This document shows, in pieces, positions 7,161 through 8,304 of a stretch of 8,304 nt of DNA (the stretch's first letter is position 1; every line of letters begins with the position of its first letter). Origin of the DNA: Pseudomonadota bacterium. Lineage in GTDB: Bacteria > Pseudomonadota > Gammaproteobacteria > Burkholderiales > Sulfuricellaceae. The position numbers and the translations under genes were made by a program. The stretch lies in assembly GCA_021783895.1 (NCBI GenBank), contig JAJXTJ010000031.1, positions 1 through 8,304 of the forward strand, in the 5' to 3' direction. The notes beneath the pieces are model-generated. The model was not told the DNA's origin. It did not search any database and was given only the letters and a program-made list of their open reading frames with translations.

Positions 7161-7210
7161 GGTGATGGGTGATGGCAGGGAGGTTTTCATTACCCGTCCC
7201 TCATCATCCA
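7161..7210. repeat. Imperfect hairpin of GTGATGG-type units between secF and dedA
   Basis: Bases 7166-7181 (TGGGTGATGGCAGGGA) pair with 7197-7210 (TCCCTCATCATCCA), with a two-base bulge and one mismatch. The left arm carries tandem GGTGATG units, similar in style to the GTGAGGG units of the yajC-secD spacer. It starts four bases after the secF stop. It could reduce read-through into dedA, but no T-run follows. Confidence 0.55.
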
Positions 7211-7226
7211 CTTCACTGAAGACTAA

Positions 7227-7862
7227 ATGGATTTAATCGCCCCCCTCATCGACCTCGTCCTGCACCTCGACCAGCACCTGCTGGTACTGGTTCAGGATTA
7301 CGGCGTCTGGGTTTACCTGGTTCTGTTCCTGATTATTTTCTGCGAAACCGGCTTGGTGGTGACGCCATTTCTGCCGGGCGATTCCTTGCTGTTCGTGGCC
7401 GGCGCACTGACCGCGACCGGAAAGATGGAGCTTCAGGTGCTGGTAAGCTTGCTGATCGCCGCTTCGTTTCTGGGCGACAACACTAATTACTGGATCGGTC
7501 GTTATCTAGGGCCGAAGGTGTTCAGCAGGGAGCGTTCGCGCTTGCTCAACCCCAATCACCTTGAGCAGACTCACCGTTTTTACGAAAAACGCGGCGGCAA
7601 GGCCATCATCCTGGCGCGTTTTTTCCCCATCATCCGCACTTTTGCCCCCTTCGTCGCCGGCATCGGCCACATGGATTACCGCCGCTTTCTGCCTTACAGC
7701 CTGGCGGGCGGGGCGGCCTGGGTCGGCTCGCTGGTCTTGGCCGGATACTTCTTCGGCAACATCCCGTTCATCAAGCAGAACCTGACGCTGGTGATCTTCG
7801 GCATTATTTTGCTGTCGATACTGCCGGGGATTATCGGTTATCTGCGCCACCGTACCCAATAA
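7227..7862 (+). CDS. DedA-family (SNARE-associated/VTT) inner-membrane protein, YqjA/YghB-like
   Basis: A 211-residue polytopic membrane protein. DedA proteins support envelope integrity, proton-motive-force-dependent drug and pH resistance, and, in several members, lipid-carrier recycling or flipping. The key polar residues are in place: Glu40 in FCETGLVVTPFLPGDSLLF (38-56), Asp52 in the same motif, and Arg131 and Arg137 in ARFFPIIRTFAPFVAGIGH (130-148). These match Glu39, Asp51, Arg130 and Arg136 of E. coli YqjA as I recall them. Hydrophobic segments lie at about 28-62, 70-84, 139-146, 156-176 and 186-204. The ribosome-binding site is weak (GAAGA). It follows secF by 69 bp in the same direction and may be co-transcribed. 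The family is clear; the substrate is not. Confidence 0.93.
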   Translation: MDLIAPLIDLVLHLDQHLLVLVQDYGVWVYLVLFLIIFCETGLVVTPFLPGDSLLFVAGALTATGKMELQVLVSLLIAASFLGDNTNYWIGRYLGPKVFSRERSRLLNPNHLEQTHRFYEKRGGKAIILARFFPIIRTFAPFVAGIGHMDYRRFLPYSLAGGAAWVGSLVLAGYFFGNIPFIKQNLTLVIFGIILLSILPGIIGYLRHRTQ

Positions 7863-7897
7863 ACCATGAAATCCCGGCTCGACGACGGCGCGGAAAT

Positions 7898-7957
7898 CTC
7901 CCTCTCCCCAACTCTCTCCCGCAAGCGGGCGAGGGAGCAATGGTGAAAGGCGCTTGT
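7898..7957 (-). repeat. Dispersed intergenic repeat, copy B (between dedA and purB)
   Basis: This is the reverse complement of the copy A type, about 80% identical over 60 bases by eye, sharing CGCCTTTCAC and GCTCCCTC blocks and TTGGGGAGAGGG. It contains CCCGC-AA-GCGGG (7918-7929) and outer arms CTCCCTC/GAGGGAG (7898-7904, 7931-7937). It begins 10 bases downstream of the purB stop in purB orientation, mirroring copy A's position after secD. In this convergent spacer it may act as a two-way transcription barrier. Confidence 0.8.
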
Positions 7958-7967
7958 TCTGACTTGA

Positions 7968-8304
<337 letters not shown>

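Noticed and set aside
6192..7211. Long minus-strand open frame opposite secF
   Set aside because: Antisense shadow of secF with a His/Glu/Gln-rich composition and no domain pattern.

Overview
The window looks like a bacterial chromosome segment, most probably from a betaproteobacterium. I infer this from the gene order queA-tgt-yajC-secD-secF, the GC-rich coding style and the protein resemblances; no database was searched. A conserved core (about 1540-8304) adjoins a different-looking accessory patch (1 to about 1520).

Accessory patch (1-1520). Two small genes overlap by ATGA and run leftward: an AlpA/excisionase-like small DNA-binding protein (627-1118) and a winged-helix, replication-protein-like product (10-630). 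The second has a ten-glycine run encoded by a pure GGT microsatellite and an inverted/direct repeat cluster in its 3' part. Upstream lies about 400 bp of non-coding DNA. It holds a good sigma70-type promoter (TTGACA, 16 bp, TAAAAT) overlaid by an 11-bp palindrome, two exact 27-bp direct repeats with a 34-bp period, three TTGTCAC repeats, tandem 9-mers, a G-rich tract and a hairpin at the start codon of the first gene. The layout resembles the replication/control module of a small integrated element such as a cryptic plasmid, satellite or island. It abuts the 3' end of tRNA-Leu(CAA), a common kind of integration site. No integrase is in the window, so integration is an inference.

Core region. 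tRNA-Leu(CAA) (1540-1626, minus) has its own promoter and diverges from queA across 57 bp. queA and tgt overlap by ATGA and encode two steps of queuosine tRNA modification. A likely extended -10 promoter overlaps the tgt stop codon and would serve yajC, followed by secD and secF, the accessory membrane subunits of the Sec translocon. A DedA-family membrane protein follows. The end of purB lies convergently at the right edge and is cut by the window.

Spacers. The three spacers from yajC to dedA and the dedA/purB spacer each hold a hairpin-forming repeat. Two are copies (roughly 80% identical over 60 bp by eye) of one dispersed repeat. Both lie just downstream of a stop codon (secD and purB) in the same orientation relative to that gene, so they form an inverted pair bracketing secF-dedA. 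The other two are built from degenerate GTGAKGG-type heptamers.
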